Of a stretch of 64,000 nucleotides of DNA, positions 51,031 to 60,403 are shown one piece after another; the first letter of the stretch is position 1, and the number at the start of each line of letters is the position of its first letter. Made by a program: the position numbers and the translations under genes. This stretch comes from Bacillaceae bacterium (GTDB lineage: Bacteria; Bacillota; Bacilli; JACDOE01). The notes beneath the pieces are model-generated. The model searched no databases. It had not been told where the DNA came from and saw only the letters and a list, made by a program, of their open reading frames with translations. Location: the NCBI GenBank assembly GCA_017656255.1, contig JACDOE010000001.1, positions 871,205 through 935,204 of the forward strand, in the 5' to 3' direction.

Positions 51031-52233
51031 ATGATCTGGAATATCCGTAACAAAAAAGATGCGACACTGAAAACGATCTTTCGTTTGATTCGGGACAACA
51101 GGGAAATGACCCGTTCGAGCCTGTCCGACGCGATGAAAATAAAACCTTCTACCCTGAGCCGTGCCGTCGACCAGCTTTTACAGGCCGGCTTTATTAAAGA
51201 AAAGGGGCAGGCAGGTTCCACCGGTGGCCGACGCCCCACTTTATATGAAATTGAAAAAAACGCCGGATACATGGTCGGGATCGACATCTCCCGGACCTAC
51301 TGCAGCATCGTGCTGGTCAACCTGACCAATGAAGTGATTGAGGAAACATCCTATCCCATGGATACAAGCCAGTCCCCCCGACAGGTGATCGACCGATTAA
51401 TCACCGGAATCCACGAGTTCCTGCAAAAACACGACATCAAGCAGGATCAATTTCTGGGAATCGGGATTGGAACGGTCGGACCGATCAATCGAGAAACGGG
51501 GTATCTTTTATACCCGCCTCATTTTCCCGTTCCGGGATGGGGAGATTTTTCAATCAGTCAACAATTTGAAGATGCCTTCCATGTTCCCGTATTTATGGAA
51601 AACGGGGCCAACACCGCCGCCTGGGCGGAGTTTCACCGGGGCGGCCTGAACCGGGAATTTCGTAACATTGCCTATACACATATCGGTATTGGTATCCGAT
51701 GCGGCATCATCTCAGAAGGACGCCTGGTGCAGGGTAACAACCAGGAAGATGCCTTCGGACACACGGTGGTGGATATTGACGGAAACCCCTGCAGCTGTGG
51801 AAACTACGGATGTCTGGAAACCTACTGTTCCATCCCTTCCGTAGTCAATGCGATCAAACGTGAAATCAAAAAAGGGAGGGACTCCCTGCTTGCTGAACTC
51901 AAGCCGAATATCGACAACTTAACGTGGGAAGATGTGATGAAAGGCTTGACTCGCCGGGATCCCCTGTGTGACGAAGTGATACAGAATTCAGCCCTGTACT
52001 TTGGAACCGGGCTGGCCAATTTGATCAATGCCCTACACCCTGAAGTGGTCATTCTGGGTGGCCCCCTCGTTCAATATTCACGTACCTTTTTTGAACAGAC
52101 CCGCCGGACGGCGGAAAAGAAAATCTACCGGGCGCCTGGATATGACGTGACCTTCCGGATTGCATCCCTTGAAAAACGATCGATTGCGCTGGGCGCAGCG
52201 ATTCTGGTCCTTGATCATTATTTGTACAGGTAA
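51031..52233 (+). CDS. ROK-family transcriptional regulator (NagC/XylR-like)
   Basis: A 400-residue protein with an N-terminal winged helix (about 10-70, MTRSSLSDAMKIKPSTLSRAVDQLLQAGFI) and a ROK sugar-kinase fold. The zinc site CSCGNYGCLE (about 255-264) is intact. The kinase catalytic Asp is missing: the usual NDxN-type motif reads ENGANTAAWAE (about 190-200), with Gly in place of Asp, so it should be a regulator and not a kinase. Such proteins normally respond to sugars. Here it is followed after 12 bases by two chromate-transporter genes, an unusual partnership. Confidence 0.88.
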   Translation: MIWNIRNKKDATLKTIFRLIRDNREMTRSSLSDAMKIKPSTLSRAVDQLLQAGFIKEKGQAGSTGGRRPTLYEIEKNAGYMVGIDISRTYCSIVLVNLTNEVIEETSYPMDTSQSPRQVIDRLITGIHEFLQKHDIKQDQFLGIGIGTVGPINRETGYLLYPPHFPVPGWGDFSISQQFEDAFHVPVFMENGANTAAWAEFHRGGLNREFRNIAYTHIGIGIRCGIISEGRLVQGNNQEDAFGHTVVDIDGNPCSCGNYGCLETYCSIPSVVNAIKREIKKGRDSLLAELKPNIDNLTWEDVMKGLTRRDPLCDEVIQNSALYFGTGLANLINALHPEVVILGGPLVQYSRTFFEQTRRTAEKKIYRAPGYDVTFRIASLEKRSIALGAAILVLDHYLYR

Positions 52234-52245
52234 GGAGAGATTCTG

Positions 52246-52866
52246 ATGCAGAGTGAACAAACCCTTGAGAAATCAACAACTTCAGAAAAACAGGGCCGCA
52301 TGAAGATGGTCTTTGAAATCTTCTGGGCTTTCTTCAAAATCAGCCCGCTGACCTTCGGCGGTGGATACGTGATGATTCCCCTGCTGGAACGGGAACTGGT
52401 GGAACGTAAAAAATGGGTCAAACCGGAAGAGATTGCGGATTTATTCGCCGTATCGGAATCGGTTCCCGGTTCGATCGCGGTGAACTCGGGTACGTTCATC
52501 GGGTACCGTCTCGCCGGCATCCCCGGCGCCATCGCCGCGATGACCGGAGCGGTTCTGCCTACCTTTATGATTATTCTGACCCTGTCGATTCTGTTCGTGG
52601 GATTTAAGGATCATCCCACTGTACAGGCCGCGTTTCAGGGCATCCGCCCGACCATCGTCGCCCTGATTATTGTGGCCGGGATTAAAATCGGAAAGACGGC
52701 AGTTATCGATAGAACGACGCTGGTACTGGTCGCGATCACCACGTCGGTGATGCTGTTTTCCCACATCCATCCGATTGCCACCATCCTGTCCGGTGCGGTG
52801 GCCGGTATTGTTCTGATGCAGATCAAGAAATTGCTGAAAGCGAAAAAAGAGAGCGGGAGAGAATAA
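52246..52866 (+). CDS. chrA: Chromate transporter subunit, short-chain CHR (N-terminal type)
   Basis: A 206-residue membrane protein of the short-chain CHR family, with the half-transporter signature FWAFFKISPLTFGGGYVMIPLLERELVERKKW (about 24-55) and VSESVPGSIAVNSGTFIGYRLAGIPGA. About five spans. Two such halves form the functional transporter with the next gene. It may export chromate or act on another anion. AAGGAGAGATTCTG precedes the ATG. Confidence 0.88.
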   Translation: MQSEQTLEKSTTSEKQGRMKMVFEIFWAFFKISPLTFGGGYVMIPLLERELVERKKWVKPEEIADLFAVSESVPGSIAVNSGTFIGYRLAGIPGAIAAMTGAVLPTFMIILTLSILFVGFKDHPTVQAAFQGIRPTIVALIIVAGIKIGKTAVIDRTTLVLVAITTSVMLFSHIHPIATILSGAVAGIVLMQIKKLLKAKKESGRE

Positions 52867-52869
52867 ACC

Positions 52870-53415
52870 ATGGCAGAATTACTGGAGATTTTTCTAACGT
52901 TTTTTAAAATCGGATTTGTCAGTTTCGGCGGTGGGATCGCCATGCTGCCACTGATTGACTATGAAGTGACCCAGGTTCACGGATGGATTGCGCCCCAGGA
53001 GTTCCTGGACATTATTGCCGTGGCCGGGATGTCACCGGGACCGGCGGCAACCAATGCGGCGATCGTGGTCGGATATGCGGTGGCGGGTTTTCCGGGAGCG
53101 GTGGTGGCCACAGTCGGGATGGTGTTACCTTCTTTGATGATCATTCTGATCGTGGCCATGTTCTTTTTCCGCATCCAGGAAAAGCCGCTGGTCCAGTCCG
53201 CTTTTTACGGGCTGAGACCGGTGATCACCGGGTTGATTTTCTATGCGGCTACGGTGTTTGCTCTGCGTAACGAGATTATCGGCGGGGAAAAATTGATCAA
53301 CCCGCTTTATCTGTTGATTCTGGTCAGTGCGCTGTTGCTGATGCTGTTTACCCGGATTCATCCGGTGTTTATCATCATTGCTTCCGGTTTTGTGGGGGTT
53401 ATGTTATTCGGGTAG
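52870..53415 (+). CDS. chrA: Chromate transporter subunit, short-chain CHR (C-terminal type)
   Basis: A 181-residue partner of the preceding gene, with the same half-transporter motif FLTFFKIGFVSFGGGIAMLPLIDYEV (about 8-33) and AVAGMSPGPAATNAAIVVGYAVAGFPGA. The start is 3 bases after the stop of the first half, so they are translationally coupled. Paired short CHR proteins insert in opposite orientations and work together. Confidence 0.88.
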   Translation: MAELLEIFLTFFKIGFVSFGGGIAMLPLIDYEVTQVHGWIAPQEFLDIIAVAGMSPGPAATNAAIVVGYAVAGFPGAVVATVGMVLPSLMIILIVAMFFFRIQEKPLVQSAFYGLRPVITGLIFYAATVFALRNEIIGGEKLINPLYLLILVSALLLMLFTRIHPVFIIIASGFVGVMLFG

Positions 53416-53427
53416 GTTTATTGAAGG

Positions 53428-53466
53428 AAAAAAAGCATGTCGTCCGTTGCGGATGGCATGCTTTTT
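53428..53466. terminator. Bidirectional terminator, chr operon / EamA gene
   Basis: AAAAAGCATG / CATGCTTTTT stem with an inner CCG / CGG pairing, between convergent genes. Confidence 0.8.
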
Positions 53467-53529
53467 ATGATGGCTATTTTACATCACCGAGATGCGATAC
53501 TTGAGAATACCGTCAACCTGAACCTGTTT

Positions 53530-54426
53530 TCAGGAATTGACGTTTACTGCCGACTTTTTGTCTGATTCCTGAACGGTAATCACCGCCAGAAGAACCAGAA
53601 TGACGCCGAACAACTGCCAGATGGAGAGAACCTCCTTAAACAAAGAAACACCGATCAGTGTCGCCACCACTGGTTCGATGGTGGCTGCGATGGCAGCCCG
53701 GCTGGACTCCACCTTCTGTAAACCGTAAGTATAAAGCAAGTAAGCCAGTACGGTGGGCACAAGGCCGAGTCCGCCAATCAACAGCCAGGCCTTTCCAGAC
53801 TGGAACAAGTGCGCGGACTGCCATAACCCACCGGCCGGGATTAAAAAGAGACTGGCCGTAATAAAGGTATACAGGGTAACGGTGTAGGTATCATAGCGGC
53901 GCAGGGCCACTTTACCGAAAATGCTGTAAAGGGCATATCCCAGGCCGGACCCAATGCCCACCCAGAATCCGAACCATGAGACTCCGTCACCTGAACGAGG
54001 GAGATATTCCACGACCATCATGCAGCCGACAAAGGTCAGGATGAGGGACAGGATTTTACGCGGAGTCAGCCCTTCTTTAAAGAAGATGCGGGACATAACG
54101 GTGACAAAAGCCGGTCCAGTATATAAGAGAATCGCCGCCACGGAAAGGGATGTTTCCCGAATGGCAAGGAAATAACAAAAATTAAAAAAGACGATGCTCA
54201 ATATGCCGCTCCCGACAAAAATGGGCCAGTCCCTGAGGCGAACCCGAAAAGCGGTGGGCCTGGCCAGCCACAGATAAACGATGAGAAAGATTGTAGCCGA
54301 TAAAAGACGCACGGCTACAATCTGCATGGAGGAAAACCCGAGTTCATATAGTCCTTCAACAAAAATACCGATCAATCCCCATAGTGCTGCCCCGGCCAGT
54401 ACAAAAACGTATCCCCAGTTCTGCAT
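53530..54426 (-). CDS. EamA (DMT) family transporter
   Basis: About 298 residues with ten membrane spans in two EamA repeats, each with the typical small-residue-rich pattern (GAALWGLIGIF near the start, and GSGLGYALYSIFGKVALRR near the second repeat). A metabolite exporter of unknown substrate. Start at ATG 54426 (MQNWGYVF) behind GAGAGG; the upstream ATG at 54447 is possible. Confidence 0.85.
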   Translation of the reverse strand: MQNWGYVFVLAGAALWGLIGIFVEGLYELGFSSMQIVAVRLLSATIFLIVYLWLARPTAFRVRLRDWPIFVGSGILSIVFFNFCYFLAIRETSLSVAAILLYTGPAFVTVMSRIFFKEGLTPRKILSLILTFVGCMMVVEYLPRSGDGVSWFGFWVGIGSGLGYALYSIFGKVALRRYDTYTVTLYTFITASLFLIPAGGLWQSAHLFQSGKAWLLIGGLGLVPTVLAYLLYTYGLQKVESSRAAIAATIEPVVATLIGVSLFKEVLSIWQLFGVILVLLAVITVQESDKKSAVNVNS

Positions 54427-54541
54427 GTTACTCGTCCTCTCTCCCATTTACACACTTACTTTTAGATTGTAGCATGAGGCTGAATAAAGATTTTGTCGTA
54501 TTGTGCGATGTCCCGGGAAATAGGTATTCCTCTCCGCGTGA

Positions 54542-54919
54542 TCATTTCCCGTTGAATCGATCGTAAATTTTGTGTTTGTACATATCGAAAGCAGCCGAGT
54601 TGGATGTTTTTCGTTTTTCCATCAGCATATCAAAGCGCAGTTGTTTTTCGGTCAGCTTTTTGCGAAGGGCTTTCTTTTCCTCCGGGTGGTGACAGCAGTC
54701 TATCAGATTCTGCAGGGTGACCAATTCTTTCTTAAGCTGCATTTCCTCCGGGATCATCCCGGCGTTTTTCATGATGATATAGCCACTGCGCAGATCCTCC
54801 GGCAACCGTGAAAGGTCTTCGAGGTTCAGCGGCTTCCCTTTTCCTCTCAAATTGTCCAGTTCCCCATTATCAATGGCCTGGCGGATTTTTTGTTCCGCGA
54901 GTATGGATACGGCGTCCAT
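54542..54919 (-). CDS. DUF1992 (DnaJ-homologue subfamily C member 28 conserved) protein
   Basis: A 125-residue helical soluble protein with AEQKIRQAIDNGELDNLRGKGKPLNLEDL (about 8-36) and RSGYIIMKNAGMIPEEMQLKKEL (about 44-66), the hallmark of DUF1992. No J domain is present and the function is unknown. GGAGGCC lies before the ATG. The 140 bases between it and the next gene hold nothing I can identify apart from the palindrome at 55000-55016. Confidence 0.88.
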   Translation of the reverse strand: MDAVSILAEQKIRQAIDNGELDNLRGKGKPLNLEDLSRLPEDLRSGYIIMKNAGMIPEEMQLKKELVTLQNLIDCCHHPEEKKALRKKLTEKQLRFDMLMEKRKTSNSAAFDMYKHKIYDRFNGK

Positions 54920-54999
54920 GGTCGGCCTCCTCTGGTTTTTTCATGTTTGTTTATTAACTTTATTTTACATGGTTTGTAGTTGAAATGAAATGATACCTC

Positions 55000-55016
55000 T
55001 CAAACGAGACGTTTGA
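55000..55016. repeat. Short palindrome after the giant gene
   Basis: TCAAACG-AGA-CGTTTGA, about 44 bases past the stop codon of the large PKD gene. No T tract follows on the minus strand, so a terminator role is doubtful. Confidence 0.4.
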
Positions 55017-55059
55017 AAAGTGAGTGACATGAACTGATTTATTAAGTCAGAAAAACGAA

Positions 55060-58000
55060 TCAGTCATAGATCTCCACTTTGTGATCATCAAAAATATCTC
55101 CGGACACCAGTAACGTTTTCATGTCCGTGACGGTTTTTAAGCTACCATCCCAGGGCGATATTTTGGTCGCTGTGTAACGCAGCGTATAAGTTCCATCCTG
55201 TGTCGGCAGTGGGATAATCACATCCTTGCCCCAGTTATTTAGCTTTGTTGAGGTTGAGAATTCTGGTATCAAATCAATTCTCTCGTTTTCATCATTGAAA
55301 TCCCCGTCCTTGTTCCAGTCTACCTCTACAAATACATGCTGTGCTTTTCCTTCTGTATCGGCTGTTAATGTAATAGCCTGTCCAGAATGAGCCTCATACG
55401 GGTTTAAGTCTCCTGTAATTCGTAGTGGATCTTCAACGATCAGGTGCTGAATCTGCCAATCGGACCATAGTGTTGGCGATAATCCATTTGGTGACGTATC
55501 TTGAACCCGGTATTGAATGGTGTATGTGCCAACCCCATCATTTGGGAATCCAACTGCCTCAAATATTTGGATGAACGCACTGCTCATATCCTTTGGTGTT
55601 CCAGAGCCTTTCCCATAACGACCGGTATATGTCTGAGACACACCGGACTCCTGCTGTGTCACAATCAGTTCATAAGCCTGCAGCTTTTTCCCTTCCGGAT
55701 CTGTGGATCGATCGATCCATGTTAAAGGCTCGTCCGCCGGTACGGGATTAGGCGATAATACCAGGTTAGCGACCGGCTTGTTATTTCCTTCCACAACCGT
55801 TAAAGTGCGGGTGAACCAGGATGACCATTTTGGCGTAAGCTGGCTTAATGCCGGCTGGTCCTTAACCCGTAGCGCTATGTCATAGGTGCCGGTTCCAAGC
55901 GATTCAAAGCTGGTTGGCTTCCCGCTTATCCATGCTCCGCCATCCTTTCTGTATCTCCACTGCCAGGCTACAAGCGGATCGCCATCCGGATCATAGGATG
56001 TATCATGGTAGCTTACATCGACATCCTGCGGGACGGGGTTAGGGTTGACAGTAAATCTGGCAACAGGCGGCGTATTTGCCGGTATGACCTCTAACGTCTG
56101 ATAAAACGGTTCTGACCAGGCCCCATACGAATCTTTTACGGTCAGTTCGATTGAATAGGTACCGGTCTGTGAAAAAGAGACAGGTGGATGTGAACCATAG
56201 TCAACCCAATTGCCGGAGGGATGCTTTATTCTCCAGCGGTGTTGGGTGATGGTATCCCCTATGTCCGGATCATAACTTCCTGATGCATCATAGCTGGCCA
56301 CTTTTCCAACAGGAAGCGGATTGGGAAAAACCGTAAAGTGGGCCACCGGGGGTACATTGAGATTGTCAGTGCTAATTACTTTAACGTTAGGGTCCGACCA
56401 GACGCCTTCCTTATCCTGAACCCTTAAGTAAACCAAGTAGAACTTTCCGGGATTCAGGTAAGTTGGTTTTCCCGAATGCCAGGTGCTTTCAGATGCTTCT
56501 TTCCACTTCCACTCTGTTGCCACAATCCCTTTACCCGATTCAGACTCATGATCCAGATCATATGACAAGTCGTTAAAAAAAACCCTGTATCGATTCGATT
56601 CTTCTATTGTATAAAAATTAAACTGGGAGATCGGTTTGCGATGGACATAAATCCATAACGTGTCTACCGGCATATCGGACCAGAGTCGATAATTGTCGAA
56701 CCTATCATCATTTTTGGGGTTATCTTTCGCCTGAAATACGACTTCATATTTGCCTACTTTTGAAAACCTTGTAACAGGATCCGGTATAAATTGATTGTGG
56801 AAACTGGCCAATCCAAGCGAATTATCAAAGTAATTCGGATCATGCGTGTACATCCACCGGCGTTCAATCTCCGGATCGTTTTCCTGGTCAACATACGATG
56901 TTTCGTATTGAATTTCTTCATCCAAAAGAAGGTACTGAACGGGGTCCCCCTGTTTCAATTCTACCTGAGATATAATATAATCCGCGATCTGTGAGAGAGC
57001 TGTATCCATGTTGTTGTTATAGACAAACGTACCTTTTCCATCATTTTGTTCGATGATGTCTTCTGCCTGGGATTTGTTTGCGTTTGTTCCCATGACACTG
57101 AAGTGAATCTTTTCATTCAACAAACGTGAGAGAATGACGGATGACTTTTCCTGGTCGTTAAACTCAGCAAATTCTTTATCGCTGATACTAACCACAAAAC
57201 GCTGGGCATCTTCTCGCCAGTTTGGTTCTTTGAGGACTTCATCGAGTGATCTACCTGTTTTTGCTGTGATTTTTACATTTTTAAAATACCCTTTACGTTG
57301 GCTGCTGGTAAATGGGCCGTACCCGCCTTCAAGCAAGGGGTTATTGTTATCTGTGTAATTGATGACCTGAGATCCGTCTATCCATACCTTGATGTTATTA
57401 CCTTTGGCATGAATTTTTACATTGTACCAGCGTCCGACACTTCTCAAGAAAGGAATATCAATAAGTTTTATCCAACTGGAACCTACGCGTTTCCAGAGAC
57501 CTGATTGATAAGCTCCCCCACCATTAGTAATAAAAGCATAGTAACTGTATGTGTTAAGATTAGTGGGATCTGTACCGTTATGAGTCATTCGGAATGTGAA
57601 CCCAATGTTGTCATCATCAACCCAGCCCCCATCATTATCAAGCTGCGCCATATCGAATTCAATAATGGTCTCTTTGGCGTTATCTTCTTTCCAGAAACCT
57701 GTCCATCCCACATTTTGCGTCGTACCCAGCGCTTTAATGGAAGGATCATAGTGCCATTGTCCTCTATCATTCGGATAATTCTCCCAGGTGCTGAAAATAG
57801 CTTGAGCGTCTGTACTATTCGTACTGATCTTGCTTGTTGAAATCGCCTCGATCGTGCCATAGTCAATATCCATCGCAGACAGTTTGGGAATTACAATGGA
57901 ATTAATTTTGGCATTTAAGTCTTTCGTTTTAGACTCAGCCGCTTCTCCAACTGTAAAAACAATATCGACTTTCTTTCTCGGGAGTGTTGTAAAGTTGGTA

Positions 58001-60381
58001 ACCGGCTGAATGTTGATGACTTCAACTGTTGATTCGGATAATGACTTAGTTGATGTATCCCCTGTCAATTTGTCCGCTTCTGTCAGGAGTTTCGGTATCG
58101 TCGACTGGCCGAAAGATTCTTCAGCATACAAATAAATCTGGTATTTCCCTACATCCGGCACAAGAAGAGATGGTTCTGGTTCGTTGCCATCACTGAACGT
58201 GATCCAACTTTCATCAACAAATGAACCGTCATTATCGGTGTCGTAACGGTATTTCCATACCCGTTTGCTAATCACATCCTGGTCCGGTGAGTAAGACTCG
58301 TCGATGATTTCGATTTTAGCTTTCGTTCCATGAGATGGATCTCGAAGAGCCTTTTTAACCAGATAAAAATCAATGACCGGGTCCTGGTCCGGATAAATTT
58401 TAACGTCTTTTTCCACCCACTCCGACCAGTGGCCGGCACTGTTTCGTACCCGCAACCTGACCTTATAGTCACCCGGTTTTTTAAATAATAGTTTCTTGAC
58501 TTCCTGTGTGGACAGGTTGGAGCTGATTTTAATATCCTCCTCCGTGATATCGAGAGACAGGGGGATAAATTCAAACTCGTAATCGGTCATAGGAAAGACC
58601 GGTGATGTAAAGGATTCTGATCCATCAGCCACAAACAACCGGTTCTGCTTAAAATACTGGCCGAAATTCAAAATGGCGGTGGGAATGGCCGGCTGTACCT
58701 GAATCGATTCCGTGGTGCTGTCGGATAATTCATCTCCACCATGAAGACCGCCATCCGTTACGGTCAGACCGATTTCATAATCCCCTTCTTTCATAAACTG
58801 GATTTTAATATAATCCTGTGTTTCTTCATGAATGATAAAATCACTTTCGGTTAAGGGTGCGACGGGCGTTACCGTCCACTGAGCATCGGCAATGGATCCA
58901 TCTCGATCATAAGAGTCATTTTCGTAGGTGATGATGTCGCCCTGCAGTGGTTCTGAATCTCCACCTATTTTAGCTGTGGGAGGTTCGTTGGCAGCCAGGG
59001 CTCCGATTTTATGATCGGTACGATCCGTTAACCCGTCATTGTCTGTGACTGTGATACTGATGGTAATACTGCCACTGTCTTTTACTTTAAACCTAATACG
59101 GCTGTCTGATTTAGAAAGCACATCGATCTTCGAACTGGGGTAATCCCAGGAGACATCCACAATTTCACCGTCGGAGTCGTAGGAGTCGTTGGTTACGACA
59201 ATGGTATCTCCTTCAATCGCTTCTCTGGGGCCATCCAGAATAGCGATGGGGCCTTCCAGGGGAGCTGATGCGGAAATGGTATGAGTGGTAGAACCTGTAT
59301 TGCCATCATTGTCCGTGACTGTTAAACCAAAGGTGACGGATCCGGATGTATCCAGTTTGAAGGTGATCTCATCCTCGGATTTGCTTTCAACACGGACTCC
59401 GGAAGGTACGTCCCAGACACTTTTGACAATCGTACCGTCCGTATCATAGGAGTCGTTGGAAAGGGTGATGGTATCCCCTTCCTGGCCTGTGGTCGGACCA
59501 TTAATGATGGCAATCGGGTTGGCTGTGGATCCTTCGACCTGAAAGGTATAAGTGGTGGATGAGTCCGTTCTCCCGTAATAATCTGACACTTTAATCTGCA
59601 GGATGTTGGGGCCTATCTGGAGTTGGGAATACGGAATGGTATAGTCGCGGGAAATGGTGATAGCAGGAGAAGTCCTTTTTTCCCACGGATTCCATGCTTC
59701 GTAAGATTTGTTAAGCTTGCCGTTTAGATAGATTTTGTCGATCTCTTTGCGGAACCAGTAACCTTCTGTTTGATATTCATAACTGATGATGGCCGCTTCC
59801 CCTTCAGCTACGGTGGCAGATGAAGGGCTTGAGCCGTTGACGGATACATCGAGGATTTGCGGGCCGTTGGTTAAGGCATAACGAACCCAGCCGGGGTCTG
59901 CTTTCCAGTCTTTGCTGTATCCATCTCCCTTACCGCCGCTGTATTCAACGATTTCGGAGAGGTTGTAGTAGGTTTGGGTGGAATAGTTGTAAGTAATTTT
60001 GTACTTTCCTATCTTTCCTTGACTGATAAAACTTCGTATCGTGGCCGGATCTCCATTTAGTCCTCTAACCCAGTCATAGAGCACACTGGAGTGAATCAGG
60101 GGATATCCGTTATTTAAATTGATGTCTGTCCTGTAAACACCGACTGCCATTCCGATGGTGCCATTTAGATCGGTTCGGACTTCGGTGTTTTTGGAACTGG
60201 CCGGGGCTTCTGTACCATCTGGAAGAGTAATTTTTAGCTTGTCGGTACCAATTGGAAAATGAGCATTAGAATCTATCCCTGTAGCATATGAATTAGGAAG
60301 GAAAGGCTGGACAGAAATTAGTCCAGCCAATAAAGTTACAACAAGGAAGATTGAAATATATTTTTTTATTTTTGTTCTCAT
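55060..60381 (-). CDS. Giant secreted PKD-repeat protein with interrupted VWA-like domain
   Basis: About 1773 residues, exported: signal peptide (about 1-35). After a unique region (to about 285) come three classic PKD domains (about 290-375, 379-465, 469-565; each with the NDSYDxDGxI motif), further PKD-like repeats (to about 797), then a VWA-like start KVDIVFTVGEA (about 805-855), a LamG-like concanavalin domain (about 858-1045, with WTGFWKEDN and VGRWYNVKIHAKGNNIKVWIDG), the apparent second half of the VWA fold (about 1058-1140) and five more PKD-like repeats to about 1652. No sortase motif or transmembrane anchor is visible at the C-terminus. The VWA segment lacks an obvious DxSxS metal motif. 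It is the last gene of the Tad-like operon, so a surface adhesin is likely. ATG 60381 has GGGAG 9 bases upstream. Confidence 0.8.
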   Translation of the reverse strand: MRTKIKKYISIFLVVTLLAGLISVQPFLPNSYATGIDSNAHFPIGTDKLKITLPDGTEAPASSKNTEVRTDLNGTIGMAVGVYRTDINLNNGYPLIHSSVLYDWVRGLNGDPATIRSFISQGKIGKYKITYNYSTQTYYNLSEIVEYSGGKGDGYSKDWKADPGWVRYALTNGPQILDVSVNGSSPSSATVAEGEAAIISYEYQTEGYWFRKEIDKIYLNGKLNKSYEAWNPWEKRTSPAITISRDYTIPYSQLQIGPNILQIKVSDYYGRTDSSTTYTFQVEGSTANPIAIINGPTTGQEGDTITLSNDSYDTDGTIVKSVWDVPSGVRVESKSEDEITFKLDTSGSVTFGLTVTDNDGNTGSTTHTISASAPLEGPIAILDGPREAIEGDTIVVTNDSYDSDGEIVDVSWDYPSSKIDVLSKSDSRIRFKVKDSGSITISITVTDNDGLTDRTDHKIGALAANEPPTAKIGGDSEPLQGDIITYENDSYDRDGSIADAQWTVTPVAPLTESDFIIHEETQDYIKIQFMKEGDYEIGLTVTDGGLHGGDELSDSTTESIQVQPAIPTAILNFGQYFKQNRLFVADGSESFTSPVFPMTDYEFEFIPLSLDITEEDIKISSNLSTQEVKKLLFKKPGDYKVRLRVRNSAGHWSEWVEKDVKIYPDQDPVIDFYLVKKALRDPSHGTKAKIEIIDESYSPDQDVISKRVWKYRYDTDNDGSFVDESWITFSDGNEPEPSLLVPDVGKYQIYLYAEESFGQSTIPKLLTEADKLTGDTSTKSLSESTVEVINIQPVTNFTTLPRKKVDIVFTVGEAAESKTKDLNAKINSIVIPKLSAMDIDYGTIEAISTSKISTNSTDAQAIFSTWENYPNDRGQWHYDPSIKALGTTQNVGWTGFWKEDNAKETIIEFDMAQLDNDGGWVDDDNIGFTFRMTHNGTDPTNLNTYSYYAFITNGGGAYQSGLWKRVGSSWIKLIDIPFLRSVGRWYNVKIHAKGNNIKVWIDGSQVINYTDNNNPLLEGGYGPFTSSQRKGYFKNVKITAKTGRSLDEVLKEPNWREDAQRFVVSISDKEFAEFNDQEKSSVILSRLLNEKIHFSVMGTNANKSQAEDIIEQNDGKGTFVYNNNMDTALSQIADYIISQVELKQGDPVQYLLLDEEIQYETSYVDQENDPEIERRWMYTHDPNYFDNSLGLASFHNQFIPDPVTRFSKVGKYEVVFQAKDNPKNDDRFDNYRLWSDMPVDTLWIYVHRKPISQFNFYTIEESNRYRVFFNDLSYDLDHESESGKGIVATEWKWKEASESTWHSGKPTYLNPGKFYLVYLRVQDKEGVWSDPNVKVISTDNLNVPPVAHFTVFPNPLPVGKVASYDASGSYDPDIGDTITQHRWRIKHPSGNWVDYGSHPPVSFSQTGTYSIELTVKDSYGAWSEPFYQTLEVIPANTPPVARFTVNPNPVPQDVDVSYHDTSYDPDGDPLVAWQWRYRKDGGAWISGKPTSFESLGTGTYDIALRVKDQPALSQLTPKWSSWFTRTLTVVEGNNKPVANLVLSPNPVPADEPLTWIDRSTDPEGKKLQAYELIVTQQESGVSQTYTGRYGKGSGTPKDMSSAFIQIFEAVGFPNDGVGTYTIQYRVQDTSPNGLSPTLWSDWQIQHLIVEDPLRITGDLNPYEAHSGQAITLTADTEGKAQHVFVEVDWNKDGDFNDENERIDLIPEFSTSTKLNNWGKDVIIPLPTQDGTYTLRYTATKISPWDGSLKTVTDMKTLLVSGDIFDDHKVEIYD

Positions 60382-60403
60382 GATTTTCAACTCCCTATTC
60401 AGA

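Noticed and set aside
55000-55016. Palindrome after the giant gene as a rho-independent terminator
   Set aside because: The stem is only 7 bp and is not followed by a T tract on the minus strand; listed only as a repeat.
55060-60381. Sortase or membrane anchor at the C-terminus of the giant PKD protein
   Set aside because: The last 100 residues are a beta-rich domain ending in an acidic tail; no LPxTG motif, hydrophobic segment or SLH repeat is present.
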